Origin: an uncultured Clostridia bacterium
GTDB taxonomy: Bacteria > Bacillota > Clostridia > Christensenellales > Aristaeellaceae
NCBI GenBank assembly: GCA_947166385.1
Contig: CAMVEB010000001.1
Location: 62,001 to 126,000 of the forward strand
Length of the DNA: 64,000 bases
Direction of reading: 5' to 3'
Part shown: one piece after another, positions 50,735 to 59,119 of the stretch
Layout: every line of letters starts with the position of its first letter
Position numbering within the stretch: position 1 is the stretch's first letter
Notes under the pieces: generated by a model
Database searches by the model: none
Seen by the model: the letters and a program-made list of their open reading frames with translations, nothing else
What the model was told of the DNA's origin: nothing
Translations under genes and position numbers: made by a program

Positions 50735-52059
50735 TGTACACGGTCGCCTGTCACACGCTGGGTTGCAAGGTGAATCAGTATGATACCCAGGCAATGGAGG
50801 AACTGCTTGCCGCGGCGGGCTTCCGGATTGTTCCGTTTCATGAGCCGGCTGATATCTATCTGGTCAATACCTGCACAGTCACAGGCACGGGAGATAAAAA
50901 ATGTATGCAGCTTGCCCGACGTCTCAAGCGTGAACATCCTTCCTGCTGTCTGGTGCTGTGCGGATGTATGGCCCAGCAGATGGGCGCGGAGCTCTTTTCG
51001 CTCGGGGCCGATCTCGTGATCGGTACCCAGTACCGCGGCCAAATTGTCTCTCTGCTGAATACGGTTCTGTCTTCCGGCCAGCCGCTCTGCGCGGTCGATC
51101 CGCTGCCCGAATCGATGCCCTATGAATCCCTGCAGATCACAACCCAGCAGGATCATACCCGCGCGGTTCTGAAGATTCAGGAAGGCTGCCGCAATCGCTG
51201 TTCATATTGTATTATTCCGGATGTTCGCGGGCCGATCCGTTCCCGTCCTCTGCAGGATATTTGCTCGGAGGCTTCCCGGCTCTCCGCCGCTGGATTCCGT
51301 GAAGTGGTCTTGACCGGCATCCACCTTTCTTCCTATGGCAGGGATTTTTCTCCCGTTCTGTCCCTGCTGGATGTCATTCGGTCGCTGGAGGACGTGGAAG
51401 GAATCCTGCGGATTCGTCTCGGTTCCCTCGAACCGGGCATTTCCACGCCGGAGTTTGCCTCTGCCCTGCGTGCCTGCCCGAAGCTCTGCCCGCAGTTCCA
51501 CTTGGCTCTTCAGTCGGGCAGCGACAGCGTTCTTCGCCGGATGCGGCGTCAGTATAATTCCCGTCAGTATCTGCAGGCAGTAGAGAACCTGCGTGCCGTT
51601 TTTCCCCGTGCCGCGTTTACAACTGATATCCTGACCGGCTTTCCGGGAGAGACGGACCAGGAGTTTCAGGAAACAGTGGACATGATTGAAAAAGTCGGTT
51701 TCGCCCGGATCCATGTTTTCCCCTATTCTCCCCGTCCCGGCACGCCTGCCGCCGCCATGCCGTCTCAGCTTTCGGAGGGGGAAAAGCAGGCCCGGGCCCG
51801 CCGCCTGATTGCGGTCGGTAAGAAAACAGCTGCCTGCTATCAGCGTCAGTGGATCGGGGAAGAGACGGAACTTCTTCCGGAGGAATGCGTAGAGGGTTTC
51901 TGGGAAGGTTATTCTCCGGAATATCTCCGTATTTGCCTGGATCCCGCCGCTTCCTGCCGCCAGGGAATTCCCGTTCCCGTTCGGATTGTTGGAATATCAT
52001 CGCATGGTCTCCGGGCGGTGATTTCAAATACATCATATGGAAAGGAAGGTTGTCCCTGA
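50734..52059 (+). CDS. mtaB: tRNA (t6A37) methylthiotransferase MtaB
   Basis: A 441-residue radical-SAM methylthiotransferase, related to MiaB but acting on t6A37 in tRNAs for ANN codons. The N-terminal domain has CHTLGCKVNQYDT, NTCTVTGTGDKK and LCGCMAQQ; the radical cluster is CRNRCSYC near residue 155, followed by IIPDVRGPIRSR. The CHTLGCKVN start and the prmA-rsmE-mtaB order favour MtaB over MiaB. Start chosen at the TGATG overlap with rsmE. With MiaB at 14-16 kb, both branches of A37 methylthiolation are covered. Confidence 0.92.
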   Translation: MYTVACHTLGCKVNQYDTQAMEELLAAAGFRIVPFHEPADIYLVNTCTVTGTGDKKCMQLARRLKREHPSCCLVLCGCMAQQMGAELFSLGADLVIGTQYRGQIVSLLNTVLSSGQPLCAVDPLPESMPYESLQITTQQDHTRAVLKIQEGCRNRCSYCIIPDVRGPIRSRPLQDICSEASRLSAAGFREVVLTGIHLSSYGRDFSPVLSLLDVIRSLEDVEGILRIRLGSLEPGISTPEFASALRACPKLCPQFHLALQSGSDSVLRRMRRQYNSRQYLQAVENLRAVFPRAAFTTDILTGFPGETDQEFQETVDMIEKVGFARIHVFPYSPRPGTPAAAMPSQLSEGEKQARARRLIAVGKKTAACYQRQWIGEETELLPEECVEGFWEGYSPEYLRICLDPAASCRQGIPVPVRIVGISSHGLRAVISNTSYGKEGCP

Positions 52060-52400
52060 TGGAAAACTGTCTCTTCTGCAAAATTATCCATGGTGAAATC
52101 CCCTCTTCGAAAGTTTATGAGAATGATCAGGTTTATGCTTTCCGGGATATTAATCCTCAGGCGCCGGTGCATGTGCTTGTCGTCCCGAAAAAACACGTCT
52201 CCTCCGTCGCTGAGATCTCTCAGCTGGCTGATGCGGACATCGCTGCCTGTCTTCATGCTGTCTCGGAAATTGCGGTTCAGGAAGGCCTGTCCGGCGGCTA
52301 TCGCGTCATATCCAACTGCGGTCCGGATGCCTGCCAGTCCGTTCCTCATCTGCATTTTCATATCCTCGGCGGCCGTCAGATGGCGGAGCAGATGGCATAA
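52059..52400 (+). CDS. HIT family nucleotide hydrolase (Hint type)
   Basis: A 113-residue histidine-triad protein with the CLFCKIIHGEIPS start, LVVPKKHVSS and VPHLHFHILGG (active-site His triad). It probably cleaves adenosine phosphoramidates. The pair of early cysteines (C4, C7) matches the Zn-binding Hint group, although that site is not complete from what I see. It starts on a TGATG overlap with mtaB, after AAGGAAGG. Confidence 0.9.
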   Translation: MENCLFCKIIHGEIPSSKVYENDQVYAFRDINPQAPVHVLVVPKKHVSSVAEISQLADADIAACLHAVSEIAVQEGLSGGYRVISNCGPDACQSVPHLHFHILGGRQMAEQMA

Positions 52401-52447
52401 GGATCAGAATCTGATCGGACACTTTCCCGTTGTTTTTTCAAAAAACA

Positions 52448-52476
52448 TTGACTGCCGGCCGATTTCGCTGTATAAT
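52448..52476 (+). promoter_or_regulatory. Promoter of rpsU
   Basis: TTGACT (52448-52453), 17-base spacer, TATAAT (52471-52476), 75 bases before the GTG start. Confidence 0.82.
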
Positions 52477-52551
52477 AATTACACGGTTTTGCCGTCCGTC
52501 CGTCTGGCCGGTTGTTGGCAAGGCGTTGAATGAGCGAGGGGAGGGATAAAA

Positions 52552-52725
52552 GTGTCTGAGGTTCGTATCCGCGAAAATGAGTCCCTGGAAAGTGCGCTCA
52601 AACGGTTTAAGCGGCAGTGCGCCCGTAGTGGAGTCCTCCAGGAAGTTCGCAAGCGCGAGCATTACGAGAAGCCCAGCGTCAAACGCAAGAAGAAGGCTGA
52701 AGCTGCCCGCAAGCGCAAGTGGTAA
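52552..52725 (+). CDS. rpsU: 30S ribosomal protein bS21
   Basis: A 57-residue small basic protein: [20 protein letters not shown], then [20 protein letters not shown] and a Lys/Arg-rich tail, the bS21 pattern. It starts with GTG, preceded by GAGGGGAGGG (52536-52545). It is too short and starts with GTG, so it is easily missed. It has its own promoter and terminator. bS21 helps the small subunit read the Shine-Dalgarno region of mRNA. Confidence 0.96.
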   Translation: MSEVRIRENESLESALKRFKRQCARSGVLQEVRKREHYEKPSVKRKKKAEAARKRKW

Positions 52726-52738
52726 ATTTCGCAGAATT

Positions 52739-52766
52739 CCCTTCCCGTTCCGGGAAGGGTTTTTTC
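52739..52766 (+). terminator. Intrinsic terminator of rpsU
   Basis: CCCTTCCCG and CGGGAAGGG form a tight 9-bp stem with a 3-base loop, followed by TTTTTT. Confidence 0.92.
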
Positions 52767-52786
52767 TTTATATTCATCCGCACCTA

Positions 52787-52815
52787 TTGAAAATCAAATT
52801 CCCTTCTGTTATAAT
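52787..52815 (+). promoter_or_regulatory. Promoter of the TRM11-like gene and rho
   Basis: TTGAAA (52787-52792), 17-base spacer, TATAAT (52810-52815), 36 bases before the ATG of the methyltransferase. Confidence 0.82.
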
Positions 52816-52850
52816 GATTTTAATCGATGATCTGATGAAAAGAGGATGTC

Positions 52851-53867
52851 ATGGTTTATACGTTCGGTTTGGTGAAGCATGCGAATATTCGTTATCGTGA
52901 TTCTTTAAACCGTCTTGCCCGGTTCGAGCTGGTTGCCATGTTGCGTGCTCTTTCTCTGGATTGCGATGTCCGGGAGGAATCCCTTGGCGGAGCGGATTTC
53001 CTTTCTTTTGATTGCAGGGAGCTGTCCGGTCAGGAGCTTTCCTATCTCTCCGGGCACTCCTCGGTTTTCTTCCTTTCCCGCAGGAGCGGGTCTTCCCTGG
53101 ATCCCCTTTCTTTTTCTTCCGCTGATTATCTGGAGGAGGATCTGCCGGAAGTTCTGAAGTATAAAGGGAAAACTTCAGCTTCGTTTACGCGCATGATGCT
53201 GAATATGGCCCTTGCGCAGACGCCTTTTCTTTTCTCCTCCGCGCCGTTGACCGTGCTGGATCCCGTCTGTGGGAAGGGGACCGGTTGCTTCTGTGCCCTG
53301 CAGGCCGGGATGAACGCAGTCGGGATCGATATGGATCACAAGGCCGTTCGGGAATCGGTGGATTATTTTTCGCGTTATCTGAAAATGCATCTTCTGAAGC
53401 ATTCCTCCCGTTCCCTTTCCGAAACCTGTGGGAAGACTGCCGTCTCTGTCCATGAGTTCGTTTTTTCGGATACAAAAGAGCACTATCAGCAGGGAGATAC
53501 CCGTTTTCTCCGCCTCGCCTGTGCCGATACCTCGCTGTCTCCTGCCGTCTGCAGGCGCAGCCCGGCTCATGTCATCATTGCGGATCTTCCCTATGGAATC
53601 CAGCACGCACCCCAGTTCGGCTGCAGGCCGGAATCTTTCCAGGCCCTGCTGTCCAGAGTCCTTCCCGCCTGGAAAAAGGCGCTGCTTCCGGGCGGTACGG
53701 TAGCGCTCAGTTTCAATACGCTGACGCTGCCTTCCCAGAAAGTTGTAGATTCACTTCGTGCTGCAGGTTTTTCCCCCTGTGAGGGGGATCTCTTCTCCCA
53801 TCTTCGCCATGAGGTGGAGCAGGCTGTGGTTCGGGATGTAGTCTTTGCCATCAATGACACCCTGTAA
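52851..53867 (+). CDS. TRM11-like methyltransferase family protein
   Basis: A 338-residue protein with an N-terminal segment (MVYTFGLVKHANIRYRDSLN) and a SAM-binding core: VLDPVCGKGTGCFCALQAGM, then the catalytic (N/D)PPY-like IIADLPYGIQH near residue 245. This is the TRM11/RlmL-type class I fold, which methylates guanine N2 in tRNA or rRNA or adenine in DNA. The first part lacks a clear THUMP domain. It lies 15 bases before rho and shares its promoter. The RNA target is unknown. Confidence 0.8.
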   Translation: MVYTFGLVKHANIRYRDSLNRLARFELVAMLRALSLDCDVREESLGGADFLSFDCRELSGQELSYLSGHSSVFFLSRRSGSSLDPLSFSSADYLEEDLPEVLKYKGKTSASFTRMMLNMALAQTPFLFSSAPLTVLDPVCGKGTGCFCALQAGMNAVGIDMDHKAVRESVDYFSRYLKMHLLKHSSRSLSETCGKTAVSVHEFVFSDTKEHYQQGDTRFLRLACADTSLSPAVCRRSPAHVIIADLPYGIQHAPQFGCRPESFQALLSRVLPAWKKALLPGGTVALSFNTLTLPSQKVVDSLRAAGFSPCEGDLFSHLRHEVEQAVVRDVVFAINDTL

Positions 53868-53882
53868 GGAGGTTCCCTTTTT

Positions 53883-55688
53883 ATGAACGCAAATGAATTG
53901 TCCGCTATGACCGTCGTGCAGCTTCGCAAGTATGCGAAGGATCATAGTATTTCTCTGGGTTCCGGGCTGGGTAAGGCCGGAATCATTCAGAAAATCCTTT
54001 CTGAAACAGGAGATGCACCCGTCACGGAAGATAGATCTGAAAAAGAAACAGTTGTAGAGGAAAATGCTGTAAAGGAAAAAGTTGTAGATGAGAAGAACAA
54101 GGCCGAGCCAGCTGAGCCCAAGTTCCAGGCTGCCTGGCACAGTTCTGACGCGCCCGCCGCGCCGCGCTTTAACGCTCGTCCTGCATATCAGGCGCCCGGT
54201 GTGGCGCCTCGTCCCGCCTGGCAAAATACGACGCCTTCCGGTCATCAGATCCCGAAGGAACGGATTCAGCCTGTCCGTCCCGGAAGTACCACGCCGCGTT
54301 TCGGTCCTGCCGTATCCGTAGCTCCCGCTGCCCAGGATACGCCCCCGGCTCGGCCGATGGAGCCGGTCACCCGTCCGGTGACAAATCCGCTGCCCGAACG
54401 CCGCTTTGGGGAGTCTGTTTCCTATACCCATCGTGTTTCTTCCGGCTATAATCCCTCTTACTCCCCTGCTTCCCGTTCTCCGGAGCCCTTCTCCCCGGCT
54501 CAGATGCAGGATACCGGGATAACCGCTCCTACTCTGGAAGAGTTGCTCGCTTCCGGGGATTATCAGGAAGGCAGCGGAATTCTGGAGCTGCATCCGGATG
54601 GATACGGTTTTCTTCGGGCTCCCTCTTTTCTGCCCTCAACCAGGGATATTTACGTTTCCATGGCACAGATTCGCCGCTTTGGCCTGCGCACGGGGGATCT
54701 GATTGAAGGAAAGGTCCGTCCCCAGCGGGAAGGCGATAAATATGCCGCCTTGCTCTATATCACGACGGTGAATGGTGTCGCGGAGGAAGAAGCATTCTCC
54801 CGCCCCGCTTTCGATGAGCTGACCCCGGTATACCCAAACCGGCGGATTTCCCTGGAGTCAGCGGATGGTGTTTCCCATCCGGATATGCGCATGATCGATC
54901 TGATTGCCCCGATTGGTTTCGGCCAGCGCGGTTTGATGCTCTGCCCGCCCAATACCGGGAAAACGGAATTGATGTGCAATTTCGCCCGGGTCATCTGCGC
55001 TAATTATCCGGAAGCTGAAGTATTAATGCTCCTGATTGATGTCAATCCGGAGGATGCCACGCAGGTACGCGAGTCCGTTCCCTGCCAGGTTCTGGCTTCC
55101 AGTTTTGATCAGGCGCCGGAAGCGCATCTCCGTCTTTCCGAAATCGTTCTGGAAAGGGCCATGCGCCTTGTCGAGCAGAAAAAGGATGTCGTTCTCCTGG
55201 TCGACAGTCTGACCCGTCTGGCCAAGATCTATACCACTGCTGCCGTCCAGCAGGGCCGCAGTCTCCCCGGCATGGTCAATCCTGCCAGTCTCTTCCGCGC
55301 GAAGCGGATGTTCGGCGCAGCCCGCTGTTGCAAGGAAGGCGGCAGCCTGACTGTCATTGCCGCCATGGATATCGCGACTGGCTCCAAAGTGGATGATTCC
55401 GTTGTCGAAGAGTTCAAGGGCACCGCCAATATGGAGCTGACGCTGGATCTGTCCGTGGCCCGTGCGGGAGTTGTCCCGGCCCTCAATTTGCAGAACAGTT
55501 TTACCAAGAATGCTGATATTCTGCTCACCGATCAGCAGAAGGAAGGTCTCACCCTGATTCGGACCATGCTGGGCTCCACTTCCTCCGCTGTGGCCATCCC
55601 GCAGCTGCTTTCCATGATGGAGAAAGCGGAAACGAATGCTGATCTTCTGGTCAAAATCAAGGACTGGTTTGCCCTGATGAACCGTTAA
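53883..55688 (+). CDS. rho: Transcription termination factor Rho with long disordered insert
   Basis: A 601-residue hexameric RNA helicase that ends transcription. Residues 5-42 are the Rho_N helical domain (LSAMTVVQLRKYAKDHSISL); residues 45-215 are an insert rich in Pro, Ala and Glu that is not part of the Escherichia coli protein; the RNA-binding cold-shock domain follows (SGILELHPDGYGFLRAP, about 235). The ATPase has PPNTGKT (355-361), VVLLVDSLTRLAKIY and KGTANMEL. The motor residues are kept. AAGGAGG stands before the ATG. Confidence 0.95.
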   Translation: MNANELSAMTVVQLRKYAKDHSISLGSGLGKAGIIQKILSETGDAPVTEDRSEKETVVEENAVKEKVVDEKNKAEPAEPKFQAAWHSSDAPAAPRFNARPAYQAPGVAPRPAWQNTTPSGHQIPKERIQPVRPGSTTPRFGPAVSVAPAAQDTPPARPMEPVTRPVTNPLPERRFGESVSYTHRVSSGYNPSYSPASRSPEPFSPAQMQDTGITAPTLEELLASGDYQEGSGILELHPDGYGFLRAPSFLPSTRDIYVSMAQIRRFGLRTGDLIEGKVRPQREGDKYAALLYITTVNGVAEEEAFSRPAFDELTPVYPNRRISLESADGVSHPDMRMIDLIAPIGFGQRGLMLCPPNTGKTELMCNFARVICANYPEAEVLMLLIDVNPEDATQVRESVPCQVLASSFDQAPEAHLRLSEIVLERAMRLVEQKKDVVLLVDSLTRLAKIYTTAAVQQGRSLPGMVNPASLFRAKRMFGAARCCKEGGSLTVIAAMDIATGSKVDDSVVEEFKGTANMELTLDLSVARAGVVPALNLQNSFTKNADILLTDQQKEGLTLIRTMLGSTSSAVAIPQLLSMMEKAETNADLLVKIKDWFALMNR

Positions 55689-55704
55689 GCTTTGAACGCT
55701 TTTG

Positions 55705-55734
55705 AAAAGCCGCCTTGTCAGCAGGCGGCTTTTT
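55705..55734 (+). terminator. Terminator after rho
   Basis: AAAAGCCGCCT and AGGCGGCTTTT around a 7-base loop, followed by T. It lies between convergent genes and has T runs on both strands. Confidence 0.88.
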
Positions 55735-55738
55735 CATG

Positions 55739-56671
55739 CTATTCCGTAACCTCTTTGATTTCAATGACATCTCCCATATCATCCAGCGTCACGAGTTTGT
55801 ATCCGTTTTCCATCCCGCATCTGTATTTCACAAACACCAGATCGTTTTTCAGTTCCATCTCATAGGGATCCGTTAATTCTTCCGTATCGATCTCAGCTTG
55901 CCATATCACATGTCCGTTTTCCGATATGGCCGCGGGGTACGCCCCGGTCCCGGCAATGTAGCAGTTCCCGAGCTCGTCCACCGCGGTGGCTGCCGCGTCT
56001 CCCAACGGGCAGTTGGCTATGGATACTGTCCATTTGTCCTTCCCGCTCAGCAGGTCGATCATCGTCAGCCCGTATCCGCCGTCGTACAGCATCACCTGCG
56101 GATCGTCGGGCGTCCCGCCGATGAACACCTTCAGCATGGGATACGGCCTCACGGCCTCAACGGTTTCCTCGTGCCCCCACAGTGGCTCTCCGTCGATAAA
56201 GCAGCCGATACGCATGACTTCATTCTTGACTCTTTTGATCATAATCGAGTCTTTGGCGGCTGCAACGGAAATGTTATAGTCTTCCCACTCCAGTACTTTT
56301 TCTCCCTTCCCGATCACTTCATCCATCGTCATCTTTTTGGAGATGGCGCTGGAGACAGGCGGTTCATATTCAGGCGCCCGTCTCAGGTATTGCTTCAGGA
56401 TATATCCTGTCTGCCCTTCGTACTCGCATTCATAAAACCGCACGCTTTTGATCTGCCGGACGGAGTAAACAATCGCGCCCAGCGGAACCTGCGCCAGAGA
56501 ATCAGCTTTTTTGCTTGGTTCTTCCCGCAAAGTGACATATTCCTTGCAGTATGCAACCTGCATGGCTCCGATATAATTCCGGTCCTTTTCCTCCGGGATC
56601 CGGTCAGCCAGGGCAAGCCCCTGCAGCGTCAGAAGAAGGAGCGCAAGAATGAACGCTGTTATTTTCTTCAT
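55739..56671 (-). CDS. Secreted SH3-domain protein with beta-propeller-like C-terminus
   Basis: A 310-residue exported protein. Residues 1-22 are a signal peptide (KKITAFILALLLLTLQGLALA). An SH3-type domain follows (about 40-100, YVTLREEPSKKADSLAQVPL then YEGQTGYILKQYL). The rest has repeated strands with tryptophan and aspartate (VMLYDGGYGLTMIDLLSGKD, then AVDELGNCYIAGTG, ISENGHVIWQAEI), as in PQQ-like propellers, with one blade each. The start ATG 56671 has AGGAGGG upstream; longer frames pass the promoter. The role is unknown; SH3 domains of this type often bind the cell wall. Confidence 0.78.
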   Translation of the reverse strand: MKKITAFILALLLLTLQGLALADRIPEEKDRNYIGAMQVAYCKEYVTLREEPSKKADSLAQVPLGAIVYSVRQIKSVRFYECEYEGQTGYILKQYLRRAPEYEPPVSSAISKKMTMDEVIGKGEKVLEWEDYNISVAAAKDSIMIKRVKNEVMRIGCFIDGEPLWGHEETVEAVRPYPMLKVFIGGTPDDPQVMLYDGGYGLTMIDLLSGKDKWTVSIANCPLGDAAATAVDELGNCYIAGTGAYPAAISENGHVIWQAEIDTEELTDPYEMELKNDLVFVKYRCGMENGYKLVTLDDMGDVIEIKEVTE

Positions 56672-56701
56672 GCTGTTTCCCTCCTGTCTGCATTTTTTCT
56701 T

Positions 56702-56730
56702 ATTATACTGCCGTTTTGCTTTTCCCACAA
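56702..56730 (-). promoter_or_regulatory. Promoter of the SH3 protein gene
   Basis: Minus strand TTGTGG (56730-56725), 17-base spacer, TATAAT (56707-56702), 30 bases before the ATG. Confidence 0.6.
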
Positions 56731-56760
56731 GAAAAAAACGCTTCTGATACTGAAAATGAA

Positions 56761-56794
56761 CAAAAAAAAGAAGAGAACACACTTTTGTGTGTTC
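56761..56794 (-). terminator. Terminator of rpmE
   Basis: GAACACAC and GTGTGTTC around a TTTT loop, with CTTCTTTTTTTTG downstream on the minus strand. Confidence 0.82.
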
Positions 56795-56804
56795 CCGACT
56801 TTTT

Positions 56805-57005
56805 TCATTCCATATTGAAACGCTTCTTGAAACGATCAACACGTCCGCCAGTGTCAACCAGCTTCTGCTTTCCCGTGTAGAAAGGATGGCACTTGGAGCA
56901 GATATCAACCTTCATCTCTTTCTTCGTGGAGCCGGTCTCAAAAGTTTCACCGCATACGCAGCGAACTACGCACTTACCGTACTGGGGATGGATGTTTTCC
57001 TTCAT
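56805..57005 (-). CDS. rpmE: 50S ribosomal protein bL31, zinc-binding form
   Basis: A 66-residue ribosomal protein. It keeps four zinc-binding cysteines, C16 and C18 (RCVCGETF) and C36 and C39 ([12 protein letters not shown]), so this is the zinc (C+) form that can act as zinc reserve. The start at 57005 follows GAGGTGA. It has its own promoter and terminator and is divergent from the DUF1385 gene. Confidence 0.96.
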   Translation of the reverse strand: MKENIHPQYGKCVVRCVCGETFETGSTKKEMKVDICSKCHPFYTGKQKLVDTGGRVDRFKKRFNME

Positions 57006-57053
57006 TGCTGTTTCACCTCTTTCGCGTATGCAATGGCGTTCAAACGCAAAACA

Positions 57054-57082
57054 TATAATATCATATCCGTCTTCCTTTTGCA
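57054..57082 (-). promoter_or_regulatory. Promoter of rpmE
   Basis: Minus strand TTGCAA (57082-57077), 17-base spacer, TATTAT (57059-57054), about 49 bases before the ATG. Confidence 0.65.
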
Positions 57083-57197
57083 ACTGTTTTTTTCTTTCTT
57101 GTCTGCAATTTTGTGTCAATCATGAAATAAAGGAAAAGCAGCGCCCTGTGTCGAATGATTGAAGTTGGAATATTTTACTGTTGGAGGATCCACTGCA

Positions 57198-58259
57198 ATG
57201 AATCACGCGAAATCCCCTGAACCGTCCGCAAAAAAGTTTGATGTCGGCGGTCAGGCTGTCATGGAGGGCGTCATGATGCGCTCTCCCAACGCTACCGCGG
57301 TCACTGTCCGCCGTCCGGACGGGACCATGGTCACTAAGCTGACCCCTTTCGTACCCCTGAAGGAAAAGCATCCCTGGATGGGTAAGCCCTTTATCCGCGG
57401 CATCATCAATATGGGGACTATGCTCTATTACGGCATGAACACCCTGCAGGATTCCACGACGATGCTGGGTCTCCTGGATGAAGAGCCCTCAAAGTTCGAG
57501 AAATGGCTGGCGAAAAAGCTGGGCAAGGGCATTGATAAGATCGTCATGGCCATGGCGATCGTTCTGGCTGTCCTCTTATCTCTTGGCCTGTTTATGGCGC
57601 TTCCGGCCGGCATCGAATCCCTCCTGAAGGGTACCGGAATGAGCGCTGTCGGTTATACGCTGATCGGCGGTCTGGTGAAGATTCTGCTCCTGGTAGCTTA
57701 TATGTTCCTGGTCGGGTTTGTGCCCGATGTCCGCCGGACTTTCCAGTACCACGGGGCGGAGCATAAATCCGTTCACTGCCAGGAGTCCGGCCTTCCGCTG
57801 ACGCCTGAAAACGCGCAGACGTTCTCCCGCCTGCATCCCCGCTGCGGCACTGCGTTTCTTCTGATTGTTTTTCTGATCAGTATCACGCTTTTTCTGGTGC
57901 TGAATATCCTGCTTCCCATCAGCAATTTCTTCCTTCGTCTCCTGTTTCACCTGGCCATGCTGCCCATCGTGGCCGGGATCAGCTATGAAGTGCTGATGGG
58001 CCTGGCTCATTCGAATTCCAAAGGTGCCTGTATTCTCCGGACCCCGGGGATGCAGATGCAGCGTCTTACCACGCGCGAACCAGATGCCTCCATGCTGGAA
58101 TGTGCCATTGTCTCAGTCAATGTTGTGCTGAACGGTTTCCCGGAAGGTACACCGAAAACGCCGGAAGGCTGGGGCATTTTCCATGCCTATCAGGAGTCCG
58201 AGCCGGGCTATGTCCGTCCTGCGCCGCAGGAAGAGCTTGTCCCTGATTCCGAATCATGA
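57198..58259 (+). CDS. DUF1385 membrane protein
   Basis: A 353-residue protein with VGGQAVMEGVMMRSPNATAV at the start, GAEHKSVHCQESGLPLT and HPRCGTAFLLIVFLI, the hallmarks of DUF1385, and about four membrane helices. The function is unknown. In many Clostridia it lies between rpmE and prmC, as here. The ATG at 57198 has GGAGG 10 bases before. Its stop overlaps the prmC start (ATGA). Confidence 0.88.
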   Translation: MNHAKSPEPSAKKFDVGGQAVMEGVMMRSPNATAVTVRRPDGTMVTKLTPFVPLKEKHPWMGKPFIRGIINMGTMLYYGMNTLQDSTTMLGLLDEEPSKFEKWLAKKLGKGIDKIVMAMAIVLAVLLSLGLFMALPAGIESLLKGTGMSAVGYTLIGGLVKILLLVAYMFLVGFVPDVRRTFQYHGAEHKSVHCQESGLPLTPENAQTFSRLHPRCGTAFLLIVFLISITLFLVLNILLPISNFFLRLLFHLAMLPIVAGISYEVLMGLAHSNSKGACILRTPGMQMQRLTTREPDASMLECAIVSVNVVLNGFPEGTPKTPEGWGIFHAYQESEPGYVRPAPQEELVPDSES

Positions 58260-59119
58260 CGCCCCGGGATCTTCTCCGCCGGACATCTGTCGCTTTTCGG
58301 GATGCAGGTATTCCCGATCCTGAAACCGACAGTGCCTTGTTGCTTTCCTCCCTGTGCGGCCGTTCTTCCCTGGAGCTCCGTCTGGATATGGAGACTGTTC
58401 TCTCCGACCGGATTCTGCGGGATTATGCCAAGTTGGTTCAGCGGCGTCTGTCCAGGGAGCCGCTGCAATATATTCTCGGAGAGGTTTCTTTCTGTGGTTT
58501 ATTTTTTCAGGTGGATTCCCGTGTTTTGATTCCCCGCCCCGAGACAGAACTGCTCTGTGAATTGGCGCTGGAGCTTTTGAAACCGCTCACCTCTCCCCGG
58601 ATTCTGGATCTCTGCTGCGGCAGCGGCTGCATCGGCCTTTCGCTGGCTCATGCGCTGCCGAATGCGGAGATCACGCTTTCTGACTGTTCTGCCGATGCCC
58701 TGGCAGTCACGCGGGAAAACTCGGCTCGCCTGGGTCTTCATGTCATCCTGAATCAGGGAGATCTGTTGGACGGTTTGCCGGATGATGCTTTCGATATGAT
58801 CATCTCCAATCCCCCTTATATTCCGTCCGCTGATTGCGCCGCCCTTCAGGAGGAAGTTTTGCGGGAGCCGCGCTTGGCGCTGGACGGCGGGTCGGATGGT
58901 CTTTCCTTTTACCGGCGGATTGCCGTCGGAGCGTCCCGTGTCTTGAAGCCCGGGGCTTTCCTGTTGATGGAGCTGGGCATAGGCGAAGCCGATGCCGTCT
59001 CAGGTTTCCTGTCCGCGGCCGGTTTTTCTTCCATTGCCGTCCGGGAGGACCTGAATCATATTGCCCGTATGATCCTTGCCGTTTATCAACCCTTGGAGGC
59101 CTTATGTTTGAAAAGCTGA
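58256..59119 (+). CDS. prmC: Release factor glutamine methyltransferase PrmC
   Basis: A 287-residue SAM-dependent enzyme that methylates the Gln of the GGQ motif of RF1 and RF2. The N-terminal helical domain is followed by LIPRPETELL, ILDLCCGSGCIGLSLAH and the catalytic ISNPPYIP. The last 16 bases overlap prfA. Its substrate is encoded by the next gene. Confidence 0.95.
   Translation: MTPRDLLRRTSVAFRDAGIPDPETDSALLLSSLCGRSSLELRLDMETVLSDRILRDYAKLVQRRLSREPLQYILGEVSFCGLFFQVDSRVLIPRPETELLCELALELLKPLTSPRILDLCCGSGCIGLSLAHALPNAEITLSDCSADALAVTRENSARLGLHVILNQGDLLDGLPDDAFDMIISNPPYIPSADCAALQEEVLREPRLALDGGSDGLSFYRRIAVGASRVLKPGAFLLMELGIGEADAVSGFLSAAGFSSIAVREDLNHIARMILAVYQPLEALCLKS

Noticed and set aside
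52402..52416. GATCAGAATCTGATC as terminator or operator
   Set aside because: The palindrome has no room for a loop and no T run; it may be chance. It is too short to call a site.
58834..59103. A longer start for prfA inside prmC
   Set aside because: The 90 extra residues are a frame shadow of prmC, and RF1 proteins begin with the MFEKL-type start found at 59104.
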